A DNA stretch of 64,000 nt from Flavobacterium pectinovorum (GCF_022802975.1 NZ_JAFEVZ010000012.1:1-64000); one strand, 5' to 3'; shown: positions 35,358 through 44,005, counted from the first letter of the stretch. Program-made: numbers and translations. The notes: generated by a model from the sequence alone, not told the origin.

Positions 35358-36037
35358 TAAAAAGCAAAATCCTTTATACCGAAGATGATGAAACTCTGGC
35401 ATTTTTGACAAAAGATAATCTGGAGCAGAACAACTATGAAGTTATTCATTGTGCCGATGGAAAATCAGGTTTAAATTCCTTTAAAGATCAGCATTTTGAT
35501 ATTTGCATTTTTGATATTATGATGCCGAAAATGGATGGTTTTGAACTGGCAGAAGAAATTCGAAAAATAGACACTGATATCCCAATTATTTTTCTTTCGG
35601 CTAAAACCTTAAAAGAAGACCGAATCAAAGGATTACGCCTCGGTGCCGATGATTATCTGGTAAAACCTTTTAGTATTGAAGAATTGATGCTAAAGATTGA
35701 AGTTTTTCTAAAGCGTTCACAAAAAAACAGCAAAGTCGAAAAATCGATTTACGAAATTGGTAAATATCAATTTGATACCAAAAATTTTATTCTTTTTAAT
35801 ACAGATGAAAAAATTGGTCTTACACAGCGTGAAGCCGAATTACTGAAACTATTTCTGGACAACAAAAATTCAGTTTTAAAAAGAGAGCAAATTTTAACCG
35901 CACTTTGGGGAACCGACGATTATTTTATGGGTCGAAGTCTTGATGTTTTTATTTCGCGACTTCGTAAAATTTTAGCAAATGAAAAAGGTATTTCTATTGA
36001 AAACCTGCATGGAATTGGGTTTAGGTTTGTGATGTAA
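35354..36037 (+). CDS. OmpR-family response regulator
   Basis: 227 residues. Receiver domain with acidic pocket Glu10/Asp11/Asp12, phospho-acceptor Asp54 (CIFDIMMPKMDGFE) and Lys104 (LVKPF); winged-helix DNA-binding domain at ~130-227 (LTQREAELLKLFLDN, GRSLDVFISRLRKIL). Partner of the kinase encoded just upstream. Targets cannot be read from the sequence; the MBL-fold gene 54 nt downstream may be co-transcribed. Confidence 0.94.
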   Translation: MIKSKILYTEDDETLAFLTKDNLEQNNYEVIHCADGKSGLNSFKDQHFDICIFDIMMPKMDGFELAEEIRKIDTDIPIIFLSAKTLKEDRIKGLRLGADDYLVKPFSIEELMLKIEVFLKRSQKNSKVEKSIYEIGKYQFDTKNFILFNTDEKIGLTQREAELLKLFLDNKNSVLKREQILTALWGTDDYFMGRSLDVFISRLRKILANEKGISIENLHGIGFRFVM

Positions 36038-36091
36038 TTTACAGATTATGATTATAAAAAATTTCGTATTTTTAATATTAAACTTTTAGAT

Positions 36092-36856
36092 ATGAAACTG
36101 CATCATTTGCGAAATGCGACTTTAGTCATTGAAACAGAAAAGCATGTCCTTTTAATTGATCCCATGTTAGGTAAAAGAAAAACTATCGCTCCTTTTACCC
36201 TTTTTCGTTATCCGCCAAAAAGAAATCCGCTGACGGCGCTTCCAAAAAACAGCAGGGAAATTTTGAGTAAAGTTACCCATTGCCTGATAACACATTTACA
36301 CCCCGATCATCTTGATAAAGCGGGTGAAGTTTTTCTAAAAAGAAAATCAATTCCGGTTATCTGCAGCATAAAAGACGAAAAAGAGATAACGCAACGCAGT
36401 TTAACGGTAATTCAGACCCTTGATTACTGGAAACCACAAAATTTTCTGGACGGAAAAATAACAGGAATTCCTGCCGTTCACGGATATGGTTTTATAGCTA
36501 AATTGATGGGCAATGTAATGGGATTTTTTATAGAACTTCTGAATGAAAAAACGATTTACATCAGCTCTGATACTATTTTCACAAAAGATACAGAGAAAGT
36601 TCTGACCGAACTGAAACCTGACATCGCAATTGTTGCCTGTGGTACTGCACGATTAGATTTTGGACAGCCGTTATTAATGAGAATGAATGACATTCTGAAA
36701 TTTGCTGCACTGGCACCCTGGAAAGTTTTTGCCAATCATTTAGAAGCTTTAAATCATTGTCCGACAACAAGAGAAGAATTAAAAAAAGCACTGGCTGAAA
36801 ATAATCTTTTATCCAAAACTGCTATTCCTAATGATGGTGAATGTGTGGAATATTAA
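36092..36856 (+). CDS. MBL-fold metallohydrolase (UlaG-like)
   Basis: 254-residue cytoplasmic protein. The metal motif THLHPDHLDKAG matches HxHxDH of the metallo-beta-lactamase fold, with further ligands likely in PAVHGYGF, SSDTIF and FANHLEALNHC. It resembles the broad group around L-ascorbate-6-phosphate lactonase UlaG, but that substrate is not implied. Its stop codon abuts the stop codon of the convergent radical SAM gene with no base between. Confidence 0.82.
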   Translation: MKLHHLRNATLVIETEKHVLLIDPMLGKRKTIAPFTLFRYPPKRNPLTALPKNSREILSKVTHCLITHLHPDHLDKAGEVFLKRKSIPVICSIKDEKEITQRSLTVIQTLDYWKPQNFLDGKITGIPAVHGYGFIAKLMGNVMGFFIELLNEKTIYISSDTIFTKDTEKVLTELKPDIAIVACGTARLDFGQPLLMRMNDILKFAALAPWKVFANHLEALNHCPTTREELKKALAENNLLSKTAIPNDGECVEY

Positions 36857-39103
36857 TTACAAAACCAGCAAACCAAATTCCCGCAACGTATTGACTGGTT
36901 TTGAATACCAAAACAATTCAAAATCTTCTAATGTGGTTTCGAAATCAGTTTTTACTTCCTGAAAAGTATAATTTTTACTGTTTGAAACTGTGATTTTCTT
37001 TAGGATTTCGACCAGCCAATCGCCTTCGTCTTTACTCGTTTGAATAGCGAAACTTTCTTTTTTATCATGAAAAGTCAGTGCCATCATTTCCCAGCTGCTT
37101 CCTTTTTTTGATTTTGTAAAGGTTTCCGCCGAAGGTTTTCCACCTAACCAGACCACTTTTGCATTTGGTTTGGTATTGAAATCGTTTTGTTCTTCTAAAG
37201 CATTAAAAATAAAATCAGAATGAATTTTTGTCTTCGGAATTTTAAAATCGAACCAATCCTGCAATTCGTAATCAAAACAGATCCCGTGCATGAAATTAAA
37301 AAGTGATTTCTTTAGCCCGAAACTGAATTTATCATGATTGATTCCTGTTGAATCAGTATAATCAATATCGTTATTGGCAAAAGTTCCGATGGTTTCTGTT
37401 TTTTTTGTCACGCCAAATTGTTCCGGATACAATCCAACCGGGCTATGAGCTGTAAGCGCAAACTGATGCCAAAATCCGGATTGCAAAACTCCGGCTTCAA
37501 ACAATTGACGTACCATTTCGAGACTGTCAACGGTTTCCTGAATCGTTTGTGTTGGATATCCGTACATTAAATAGGCATGCACCATGATTCCTGCTTCGGT
37601 AAAATTTCGGGTTACTTTTGCAACCTGTTCTACCGTTACACCTTTGTCGATCAATTTTAATAATCGGTCAGAAGCTACTTCCAAACCTCCTGAAACGGCA
37701 ATACAGCCGGAAGCTTTTAGCAATAAGCACAAATCTTTTGAAAAGCTTTTTTCGAATCGAATATTTGTCCACCAGGTTACGGCTAATTTTCGTCTTAAGA
37801 TTTCAAGTGCCAGCGCTCGCATCAATGCCGGTGGTGCAGCTTCGTCTACAAAGTGAAATCCGTTTTGTCCCGTTTTTTCAATTAATTCTTCTATCCGGTC
37901 ACAAAGTAAATTGGCCGCAACAGGTTCGTAAACTTTTATATAATCCAATGAAATATCGCAAAACGTACATTTTCCCCAATAACAGCCATGAGCCATAGTG
38001 AGTTTGTTCCAACGCCCGTCACTCCACATTCGGTGCATCGGATTTACGATTTCGATAACCGATATGTATTTATCCAGAGGCAGATCTGAATAATCCGGAG
38101 TTCCTACTTGTGATTGTTTGTAATCGTGTTTTAAAGAGTTGTTTTTATAGACAACTTCTCCATTTTCCAAAAGAAAAGTTCGTTTATAATGCTTCTCGTC
38201 CCTCGAATCCGCTCGGGATGACAAATTATCAACAAGTTCTTCTATCGGAACTTCGCCATCATCCAAAGTAATAAAATCAAAGAATTCAAAAACACGTTTA
38301 TCAGAAAGCGAACGCAATTCGGTATTAGGGAAACCTCCTCCCATTGAAATTTTTATTTCGGGATGATTTTGTTTTACCCATTGCGCGCATCGAAAAGCAC
38401 TGTATAAATTCCCCGGAAAGGGAACTGAAATTAAAAACAACGTTGGTTTTACAGCTTCTATTTTTTCTTTCAAAAGTGAAATTAAAATCGAATCAATATA
38501 AGTCGGTTCCTGTTGTAAGGCTTCGTACAATTCATCAAAAGAATTGGCACTTCGACCCAAACGTTCTGCATACCGGCTAAAACCAAAATTTTCATCGACA
38601 CATTCGACAATGAAATCCGAAATATCTTCGAGATATAAAGTCGCCAGATGTTTTGCCTTGTCCTGAGTACCCATAGTCCCAAAAGCCCAGTCGAGTTCTT
38701 CCAGCTGTGCAAAACGAGAAGCTTCGGGCAGAAAATCTTCCTGACAAATCTGTAAGGCCAAAGTTGGGTTTTTCCCCTGCAAAAACTGAATTACAGAATC
38801 AATTGTTTTAATGTATTCGTCCTGTAATGCGAAAATACGTTTGGAGTTGTCTGAGATTTCTACATTAGAAACTTCAAACCTGAAACCTGACCCGAGGCTG
38901 GAAGCCGAATTGGCGGAGCAAACCTGAAACAAATCAACCAATCCTTTTTTCGAAAACAACTCCAAAATCACGTCAATACCCAAATCAGCCTGAACCGATT
39001 CGATATTTTTGGTATTCAGAAAACCTTTTATATATGCGGTTGCCGGATACGGTGTATTCAGTTGGGTAAATGGCGGGGTGATTACAAAAAGTTTTGGTTT
39101 CAA
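36857..39103 (-). CDS. B12-binding-domain radical SAM protein
   Basis: 748 residues. The N-terminal ~290 residues look like a cobalamin-binding Rossmann region (TLFLISVPFPGNLYSAFRCA, then ISMGGGFPN). The radical SAM barrel follows with cluster cysteines Cys374, Cys379 and Cys382 (HGCYWGKCTFC), spaced CX4CX2C rather than CX3CX2C. A C-terminal region of ~200 residues has no feature I recognise. Residues 294-304 are encoded by a REP-like repeat. The substrate is unknown; relatives include methyltransferases and uncharacterised modifying enzymes. It is transcribed alone from a promoter box at 39121. Confidence 0.8.
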   Translation of the reverse strand: MKPKLFVITPPFTQLNTPYPATAYIKGFLNTKNIESVQADLGIDVILELFSKKGLVDLFQVCSANSASSLGSGFRFEVSNVEISDNSKRIFALQDEYIKTIDSVIQFLQGKNPTLALQICQEDFLPEASRFAQLEELDWAFGTMGTQDKAKHLATLYLEDISDFIVECVDENFGFSRYAERLGRSANSFDELYEALQQEPTYIDSILISLLKEKIEAVKPTLFLISVPFPGNLYSAFRCAQWVKQNHPEIKISMGGGFPNTELRSLSDKRVFEFFDFITLDDGEVPIEELVDNLSSRADSRDEKHYKRTFLLENGEVVYKNNSLKHDYKQSQVGTPDYSDLPLDKYISVIEIVNPMHRMWSDGRWNKLTMAHGCYWGKCTFCDISLDYIKVYEPVAANLLCDRIEELIEKTGQNGFHFVDEAAPPALMRALALEILRRKLAVTWWTNIRFEKSFSKDLCLLLKASGCIAVSGGLEVASDRLLKLIDKGVTVEQVAKVTRNFTEAGIMVHAYLMYGYPTQTIQETVDSLEMVRQLFEAGVLQSGFWHQFALTAHSPVGLYPEQFGVTKKTETIGTFANNDIDYTDSTGINHDKFSFGLKKSLFNFMHGICFDYELQDWFDFKIPKTKIHSDFIFNALEEQNDFNTKPNAKVVWLGGKPSAETFTKSKKGSSWEMMALTFHDKKESFAIQTSKDEGDWLVEILKKITVSNSKNYTFQEVKTDFETTLEDFELFWYSKPVNTLREFGLLVL
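38191..38223 (-). repeat. REP-like repeat inside the radical SAM gene
   Basis: Minus strand TGTCATCCCGAGCGGATTCG followed by AGGGACGAGAAGC, close to the intergenic sequence at 43-67. It is 33 nt, keeps frame and encodes LSSRADSRDEK, a hydrophilic insert before the strand KRTFLLENG. Confidence 0.75.
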
Positions 39104-39120
39104 AAGGATTTATTTTTCTG

Positions 39121-39128
39121 CAAAAATA
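39121..39128 (-). promoter_or_regulatory. Putative -7 box (TATTTTTG) for the radical SAM gene
   Basis: Minus-strand TATTTTTG, 17 nt upstream of the start at 39103. Confidence 0.5.
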
Positions 39129-39180
39129 CGGGATATTTATAATCTTTTCAGGAAAAGATTTACTACTCATTTAAAACCAG

Positions 39181-39208
39181 AAAAGGATGCCGTAACTGAC
39201 ATCCTTTC
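39181..39208 (-). terminator. Hairpin at the end of the rtcB-prfH-TPR operon
   Basis: AAAGGATG and CATCCTTT pair around a CCGTAACTGA loop and are followed on the minus strand by TTTCTGGTTTT. It overlaps the end of the TPR gene's 3' region. The T-tract is interrupted, so efficiency is uncertain. Confidence 0.6.
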
Positions 39209-39212
39209 TTAT

Positions 39213-39761
39213 TTACTTATTCTTCTTTTTCGTTTTGGCTGACTTGTCTTTTTTCGAATCTCCGTTCAGTTTTTTGTTCAGCCTTTTTTCAGTTTCTTCA
39301 ATCGTATAATCGTAACAAGTATTGATTGTGGTAAGTTTTGCTTTTTTAATCACTTTCAATGCTTTTTTAAATTCCTGCTGACGCTCAAAAAGTATTACTT
39401 TCTTCAAAAGAATCTCAGTTTTATTGACTCCTTTGACTGTCAATGCAAAATCAATCAGTTTCATTGCATCTTCGTAATCTTCATTTAAAATTAAAGTATG
39501 AATGTAAAAAGGATATACCTCTAAAGCATAAATATTAATTGAAAGTGCTTTTTGAAAATACTCTTTAGCTTCTTCATATTTGAATAACTGATCTGAAAAA
39601 ACCTGTCCGTATAAACACAACGCCATAGTATTTTTATCATCATAAGACAAAGCATAATCCAACGATTCGATGGTTCCTTCCAACCAATATGGATAATTGT
39701 CTAATGCCTGAAAAAGATATTTATCTACTGTTTTCATAATTTTTTCTATTTGGAAATGCAA
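39213..39761 (-). CDS. Small TPR-like protein of the rtcB operon
   Basis: 182 residues from 39761; an alternative ATG at 39737 (MKTVDKYLFQAL) would give 174. Helix-turn-helix repeats of TPR type run through ~20-150 (LCLYGQVFSDQLFKYEEAKE, YFQKALSINIYALEVY, then ILFERQQEFKKALKVIKKA). The tail is strongly basic (GDSKKDKSAKTKKKNK), which would suit binding to RNA or ribosomes. It starts 10 nt after the prfH stop and is the third gene of that operon. No specific function is known to me. Confidence 0.75.
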   Translation of the reverse strand: MHFQIEKIMKTVDKYLFQALDNYPYWLEGTIESLDYALSYDDKNTMALCLYGQVFSDQLFKYEEAKEYFQKALSINIYALEVYPFYIHTLILNEDYEDAMKLIDFALTVKGVNKTEILLKKVILFERQQEFKKALKVIKKAKLTTINTCYDYTIEETEKRLNKKLNGDSKKDKSAKTKKKNK

Positions 39762-39771
39762 AATTCTATCA

Positions 39772-40461
39772 TTAGTCCCGGTCGAAATAATCTTCCCGTT
39801 TTAACCGTTGCCGTTCCTGTTTGTAATTTTTAACTTGTTTTTGTTTCTTAAAATCGGATCCCTCAAAAATCCGAATCGGATTCCCGCGCTGAATCTGCAA
39901 TTGGTTCATCCACTGTGCCTGAAATTCGGCTTTGAATTGTTTTACGGTTTCGTCCTTAAATTTCTGCAGCAATCTTTCGGTTGCCAGTTTTTTATTCTGG
40001 TGCTGAGATCTTGAATCCATTGCCACTACACTAGTTCCTGTTGGCACATGAGTCGCCCGTACTGCTGAACTTACTTTGTTTATGTGTTGTCCTCCTGCAC
40101 CGGAACTACGCATCGCCTGATACTGAATATCTTTTTCATCAATTTCAGTTGTTGCCGTTTTATCAACTTCAAAAATTCCGATAAACCAATTTTTACGTTT
40201 GTGAAATTTTCTAAACTGACTCTGCCCAATCCACTGAATGGTTCCGATCCATGAGTTTAAAAACGTATTCAGATTATCACTTTCGAGTAAAATTGTAGCT
40301 GTTTCGACAGTTCCGTTTTCGACTCCTTTTTCCCTCTGAAGCAAAGTCGTTTTTATTTTATTGTCATTTGCTTCTTCAAGGAAAGTTTTCAGTACCTGAG
40401 CCACAACCCAGGTACATTCAGCCGGACCGCGCCCTGATGTTATTTGAATTATTTTTTCCAT
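39772..40461 (-). CDS. prfH: PrfH, release-factor-like ribosome rescue protein
   Basis: 229-residue class I release-factor homologue carrying the peptidyl-tRNA hydrolysis motif GGQ (SSGAGGQHINKVSSAVRATH) but no stop-codon recognition domain like RF1/RF2. The C-terminal tail is basic (KKQKQVKNYKQERQRLK). PrfH is known to work with an RtcB ligase partner: it frees ribosomes stalled by cleavage in the 16S rRNA decoding centre so RtcB can reseal them. The start is 2 nt after the rtcB stop, matching that partnership. ArfB is an alternative name-family, but length and partner favour PrfH. Confidence 0.9.
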   Translation of the reverse strand: MEKIIQITSGRGPAECTWVVAQVLKTFLEEANDNKIKTTLLQREKGVENGTVETATILLESDNLNTFLNSWIGTIQWIGQSQFRKFHKRKNWFIGIFEVDKTATTEIDEKDIQYQAMRSSGAGGQHINKVSSAVRATHVPTGTSVVAMDSRSQHQNKKLATERLLQKFKDETVKQFKAEFQAQWMNQLQIQRGNPIRIFEGSDFKKQKQVKNYKQERQRLKREDYFDRD

Positions 40462-40463
40462 AA

Positions 40464-41855
40464 TTATCGGTCCATTCTAACGATTTTTGGTGTAAATGTT
40501 CCTAACACATCCACCAGTTCCGTTTGGTTAGCCATTACTTTATTAATGTCTTTATACGCCATTGGCGCTTCATCTATATTACCCCCAATTAAAGTCACAT
40601 CATTTGCTTTCAGGACTTTTTTAATCTCGCTTTGGGTAAATGATTCCTTGCATTTTTTACGAGAAAACAATCGCCCTGCACCATGAGACGCTGAATTTAA
40701 ACTCTCTGCATTTCCTTTTCCCTGAACAATAAATCCGGGAGCAGTCATCGAACCCGGAATAATGCCCAGTTCACCAGCATTTGCAGGAGTTGCTCCTTTT
40801 CGATGCACGATTGCTTCTTTTCCATTTACGATTTCTTTCCATGCAAAATTGTGATGGTTTTCAATGGTTACAACTACTCGTTTTCCAATTGCTTTTGCGA
40901 TTCGGCGGTGAATATCATCATGACAGGCTTTTGCATAATCACCTGCTAAATTCATAGCCAGCCAGTATTCCTGACCGTCATGAGTATTCAGATCGAGCCA
41001 TGCTAAATGCTGAACATTTTTAGGCAGCGGACATTGTTTGGTTGCCAGATAGGTGTAATGTTTTGCGATATTAGCACCCAATCCCCGGGAGCCGCTATGC
41101 GAAAGCACTGCAAAATATTCTCCAACTCCAATCTTCCATTCGTTGAGCGGATTAGTAATTTTTGCAATTCCGAATTCAACAAAGTGATTTCCTCCTCCAG
41201 ATGTTCCCAATTGCTTATATGCTTTATTTAAAAGGTTTTTCAAAAGCGGAATATCCTGAAATTCGCTTCGACTAAACACTTCGTGATCTGCCCGAATGGT
41301 GTGGGTTTCATACATTCCAAACTTGGTATTGTCTTTTAAAATAGCTTCCAGCTGATGTTCCTTTCCTTTAAAGAAAGAAGCCGGAATATCAAAAATTGAC
41401 AAACTCATTCTACAGCCGATATCTACTCCAACTCCATACGGAATCACGGCATTATCTGTTGCCAAAACTCCGCCAATTGGCAGTCCGTAGCCTGAATGCG
41501 CATCGGGCATTAAAGCTCCGGCTATTGAAACTGGTAATTTTAAGGCATCATACAATTGATATTTCGCCTGTTCATCAATCTCATTTTCTCCGAATATAGA
41601 GAAAGGCGCTCTCGTATTATTAAGCTGATGCATTCTGACCTGTACCGGATTTACTAATCCTTCCGCAACTTTTCCCCAGGTTCCATGTCCGGCAAATTTT
41701 TCCGGAAACAGCAAAACTTCTTTGGCTTCGGTTAATATACTTTCTTTTTTTTCTCGTTTTCTGTACCGGTTGATTTGCCCCAAGGCAATATTGATACTAT
41801 TATTTTTTGGAAAACCTATTTTAATCAGGTCTTTTCCGGATAATTTATTTCCCAT
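40464..41855 (-). CDS. rtcB: RtcB-family RNA ligase (PrfH-linked type)
   Basis: 463-residue GTP-dependent 3'-phosphate/5'-OH RNA ligase. Signature stretches are VGVDIGCRMSLSIFD near 148 (metal-binding Cys), SGGGNHFVEFG near 228, HSGSRGLGANIAKHY near 257, ENHHNFAW near 333, HRKGATPANAGELG near 352 and SHGAGRLFSR near 393 (the region that in known RtcB proteins carries the guanylylated histidine). First gene of a tight operon with prfH and a TPR gene. No rtcR or rtcA is nearby, so control must differ from E. coli rtc; see the leader ORF and terminator upstream at 42067-42206. Confidence 0.93.
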   Translation of the reverse strand: MGNKLSGKDLIKIGFPKNNSINIALGQINRYRKREKKESILTEAKEVLLFPEKFAGHGTWGKVAEGLVNPVQVRMHQLNNTRAPFSIFGENEIDEQAKYQLYDALKLPVSIAGALMPDAHSGYGLPIGGVLATDNAVIPYGVGVDIGCRMSLSIFDIPASFFKGKEHQLEAILKDNTKFGMYETHTIRADHEVFSRSEFQDIPLLKNLLNKAYKQLGTSGGGNHFVEFGIAKITNPLNEWKIGVGEYFAVLSHSGSRGLGANIAKHYTYLATKQCPLPKNVQHLAWLDLNTHDGQEYWLAMNLAGDYAKACHDDIHRRIAKAIGKRVVVTIENHHNFAWKEIVNGKEAIVHRKGATPANAGELGIIPGSMTAPGFIVQGKGNAESLNSASHGAGRLFSRKKCKESFTQSEIKKVLKANDVTLIGGNIDEAPMAYKDINKVMANQTELVDVLGTFTPKIVRMDR

Positions 41856-42066
41856 TTGTTTTTTACTATTGAAATTTTTCCAAAATCAATATGACCTGTT
41901 TTTCTTCGCAAAATGAAATGCTTTATCTTAAAACATTTAAGGCAATAAGAATATGCGCAAAACATCATGCAAAATCTGAGCAAATAGATTTTGATAAACA
42001 TTTTATCTGAAACAGATAAATTCAGTTCTGATATTCGGGAATTTTTGAAGTGTCTAGAATAAAAAA

Positions 42067-42095
42067 AAGCCCGAAAGTTATTTTCCTTCGGGCTT
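42067..42095 (-). terminator. Terminator after the 28-codon ORF, upstream of rtcB
   Basis: Perfect 9-bp stem AAGCCCGAA/TTCGGGCTT (42067-42075 with 42087-42095), 11-nt loop, followed on the minus strand by an eight-T run (A's 42061-42068). It begins 24 nt after the small ORF's stop and lies 210 nt before rtcB. Confidence 0.88.
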
Positions 42096-42119
42096 GTTCA
42101 TATCTCTAAAATTGATTTG

Positions 42120-42206
42120 CTATGATTGAGAAAAGCCACGAAGACACATGCCAACAGAATCTGATCCTGATGCGATGTTTTGAGAGGTAAGGTTTAATAC
42201 AAACAT
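42120..42206 (-). CDS. Putative 28-residue leader peptide / small protein
   Basis: ATG at 42206, TAG at 42120-42122. The product begins MFVLNLTSQNIASGSDSVGM and ends CLRGFSQS. It is rich in serine (7 of 28) and has one cysteine, no signal peptide and no long hydrophobic stretch. It is bounded by the MFS terminator upstream and an intrinsic terminator 24 nt downstream, which makes a short self-contained transcript, or an attenuated leader of the rtcB operon. There is no clear Shine-Dalgarno, as is usual in this phylum. I do not recognise a family; coding status is inferred from the placement. Confidence 0.45.
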   Translation of the reverse strand: MFVLNLTSQNIASGSDSVGMCLRGFSQS

Positions 42207-42400
42207 TGTCTTCGTTTATTAATAGTTAATTACTTATTTTCTGATGCAAATTTTGTGAATTATTTTTTTAATAAACAAATTAAATCATAAAATTTTCTTA
42301 AAAACATCCTCAAAATACTCAAATACAAATACTTAATACGTAAATAAAATTTCATAAAACATAAATTAATCAACTATTTTAAGATTTTTTCAAAAAAAAA

Positions 42401-42427
42401 AGAGGTAACGAATGACTCGTTACCTCC
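42401..42427 (-). terminator. Terminator after the MHS transporter gene
   Basis: GAGGTAACGA / TCGTTACCTC stem (one-nt offset, short loop) with an A-run at 42393-42402 giving a long minus-strand T-tract; 24 nt past the transporter stop. Confidence 0.85.
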
Positions 42428-42450
42428 CTATAAATTAGTTTTTAGGAATA

Positions 42451-43728
42451 TTAAAACTGATGTACTTTTTTAGAAATTACTAAAAAGGAAACTAAAGAAA
42501 TAATCGCTGCAATGGTCAGATAAAAACCAACATAATTCAAACCATACGTACTTGCCAGCCAAATTGCAATCATGGGTGCAAATGCTGCTCCTAAAATTCC
42601 AGCCAGATTAAACGTTAAGGATGCACCTGAATAGCGAACAGTGGTAGGAAACAACTCTGATAAAAATGTTCCCAGAGGTCCGTACGTAAAGCCCATCAAT
42701 GACATTCCGATACAAACAAAAGCGGTTACCAGAAACGGACTTCCTGAATTAAGGAATAATGAAAAGAAAAAACCAAAAATAGCAATCGCAATTGTAGTGT
42801 AAATTAATATTTTACGGCGACCAATTTTATCGGCAACCAAAGCTGAAATCGGAATAAAAAGGGCGAAAAACAATACCGAAAACAATTGAATCAACAAAGC
42901 ATCTCTTTTTACATAACCTAAATCTGAAGTAACCCAGCTTAGGGTAAATACAGTCATTAAATAAAATACCAGGAAGGTTGTTACAGCTCCTAATGTTCCA
43001 AAAATCAATTGATTTTTATACGATTTTACCAAAGTTAAAAACGGGACTTTTACTTCTTCGTGTGCATTTTTTGAATTTTCAAATGAAGGAGTTTCTGTAA
43101 TTTTGGTTCGGATATAAAAACCAACTATAACCAATAGCGAACTGGCGATAAAAGGAATTCTCCAGCCGTAATTCATAAAATCTTCATTACTCATTGAATC
43201 CGTCAATACTAAAAATGTTCCTCCTGAAAGCAGCAATCCAATTGGCGCTCCCAATTGCGGGAACATTCCGTACCATGCACGTTTATGTGGTGGTGCGTTT
43301 TCAATGGCCAATAAAACGGCTCCTCCCCATTCTCCTCCTAAACCAACACCTTGCCCGAATCGGCAGAGCATCAATAATAAAGGAGCGGCAACACCAATAC
43401 TGGCATAACCGGGTAAAAATCCTATGGTCACTGTCGAGATTCCCATAGTCAATAAGGCAGCAACTAAGGTAAATTTACGTCCTATTTTATCTCCGTAATG
43501 TCCAAAAAAAGCAGAACCCAACGGACGGGATAAAAAGGCAATTGAAAAAGTGGCTAATGATTCTAAAGTTGCCATGGTAGCATCTGAACCGGGAAAAAAT
43601 AATTGAGGAAAAACCAATACGGCTGCATTGGCATAAATATAAAAATCAAAAAATTCAATTGTGGTGCCAATAAGGCTTCCAAACAGAACATGCTTTAAGG
43701 AGTTCTTTTGATTGGGATTATTTTTCAT
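42451..43728 (-). CDS. MFS transporter, metabolite:H+ symporter (MHS) family
   Basis: 425 residues with 12 predicted membrane segments. MHS hallmarks: GSLIGTTIEFFDFYIYANAA at 13-32, RPLGSAFFGHYGDKIGRK near 72-89, and GQGVGLGGEWGGAVLLA near 125. Family members carry proline/betaine, shikimate, citrate or alpha-ketoglutarate with protons. No substrate can be chosen here, since neighbours are unrelated. Single-gene unit, with promoter box at 43759 and terminator at 42401. Confidence 0.9.
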   Translation of the reverse strand: MKNNPNQKNSLKHVLFGSLIGTTIEFFDFYIYANAAVLVFPQLFFPGSDATMATLESLATFSIAFLSRPLGSAFFGHYGDKIGRKFTLVAALLTMGISTVTIGFLPGYASIGVAAPLLLMLCRFGQGVGLGGEWGGAVLLAIENAPPHKRAWYGMFPQLGAPIGLLLSGGTFLVLTDSMSNEDFMNYGWRIPFIASSLLVIVGFYIRTKITETPSFENSKNAHEEVKVPFLTLVKSYKNQLIFGTLGAVTTFLVFYLMTVFTLSWVTSDLGYVKRDALLIQLFSVLFFALFIPISALVADKIGRRKILIYTTIAIAIFGFFFSLFLNSGSPFLVTAFVCIGMSLMGFTYGPLGTFLSELFPTTVRYSGASLTFNLAGILGAAFAPMIAIWLASTYGLNYVGFYLTIAAIISLVSFLVISKKVHQF

Positions 43729-43758
43729 GTGAAAACTGATATAACTTTTTTTTGCCTA

Positions 43759-43766
43759 CAAAAATA
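43759..43766 (-). promoter_or_regulatory. Putative -7 box (TATTTTTG) for the MHS transporter
   Basis: Minus-strand TATTTTTG, 30 nt upstream of the start at 43728. Confidence 0.5.
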
Positions 43767-44005
43767 GAGTTTCATTGTTAATAATTCATGTTTAACAGAA
43801 TTAGTTTCAGGACACTTCTGTTTTTTTAACAAATTTCATGTGTTTTATATTTTTTCAAAAAACAACTTCTGAACTTATATTTAAAAACCTGATTAATAAC
43901 GTCTTTAAAACAAATTCAAAAAATCAAATCATAAGCAATCGTTAAAACCATTTTTAACTGCATATTTTCATTAAATTTACAGCTGTCAAAAATAAATTCA
44001 AAATT

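Larger units (their letters stand above)
41856..42450. other. 595-nt gap upstream of rtcB
   Basis: Contains, in leftward order, the MFS terminator (42401-42427), an AT-rich probable promoter region, a 28-codon ORF (42120-42206), a strong intrinsic terminator (42067-42095) and a 210-nt stretch leading to rtcB. No TANNTTTG match was found in the last stretch. Confidence 0.6.

Noticed and set aside
36038..36091. Promoter box (GTATTTTTAA) before the MBL-fold gene
   Set aside because: It lacks the G of TANNTTTG and the gap is short enough for co-transcription with the response regulator.
42120..42206. Reading the small ORF region as a known riboswitch leader
   Set aside because: I recognise no riboswitch consensus there; apart from the terminator there is no conserved-looking stem.
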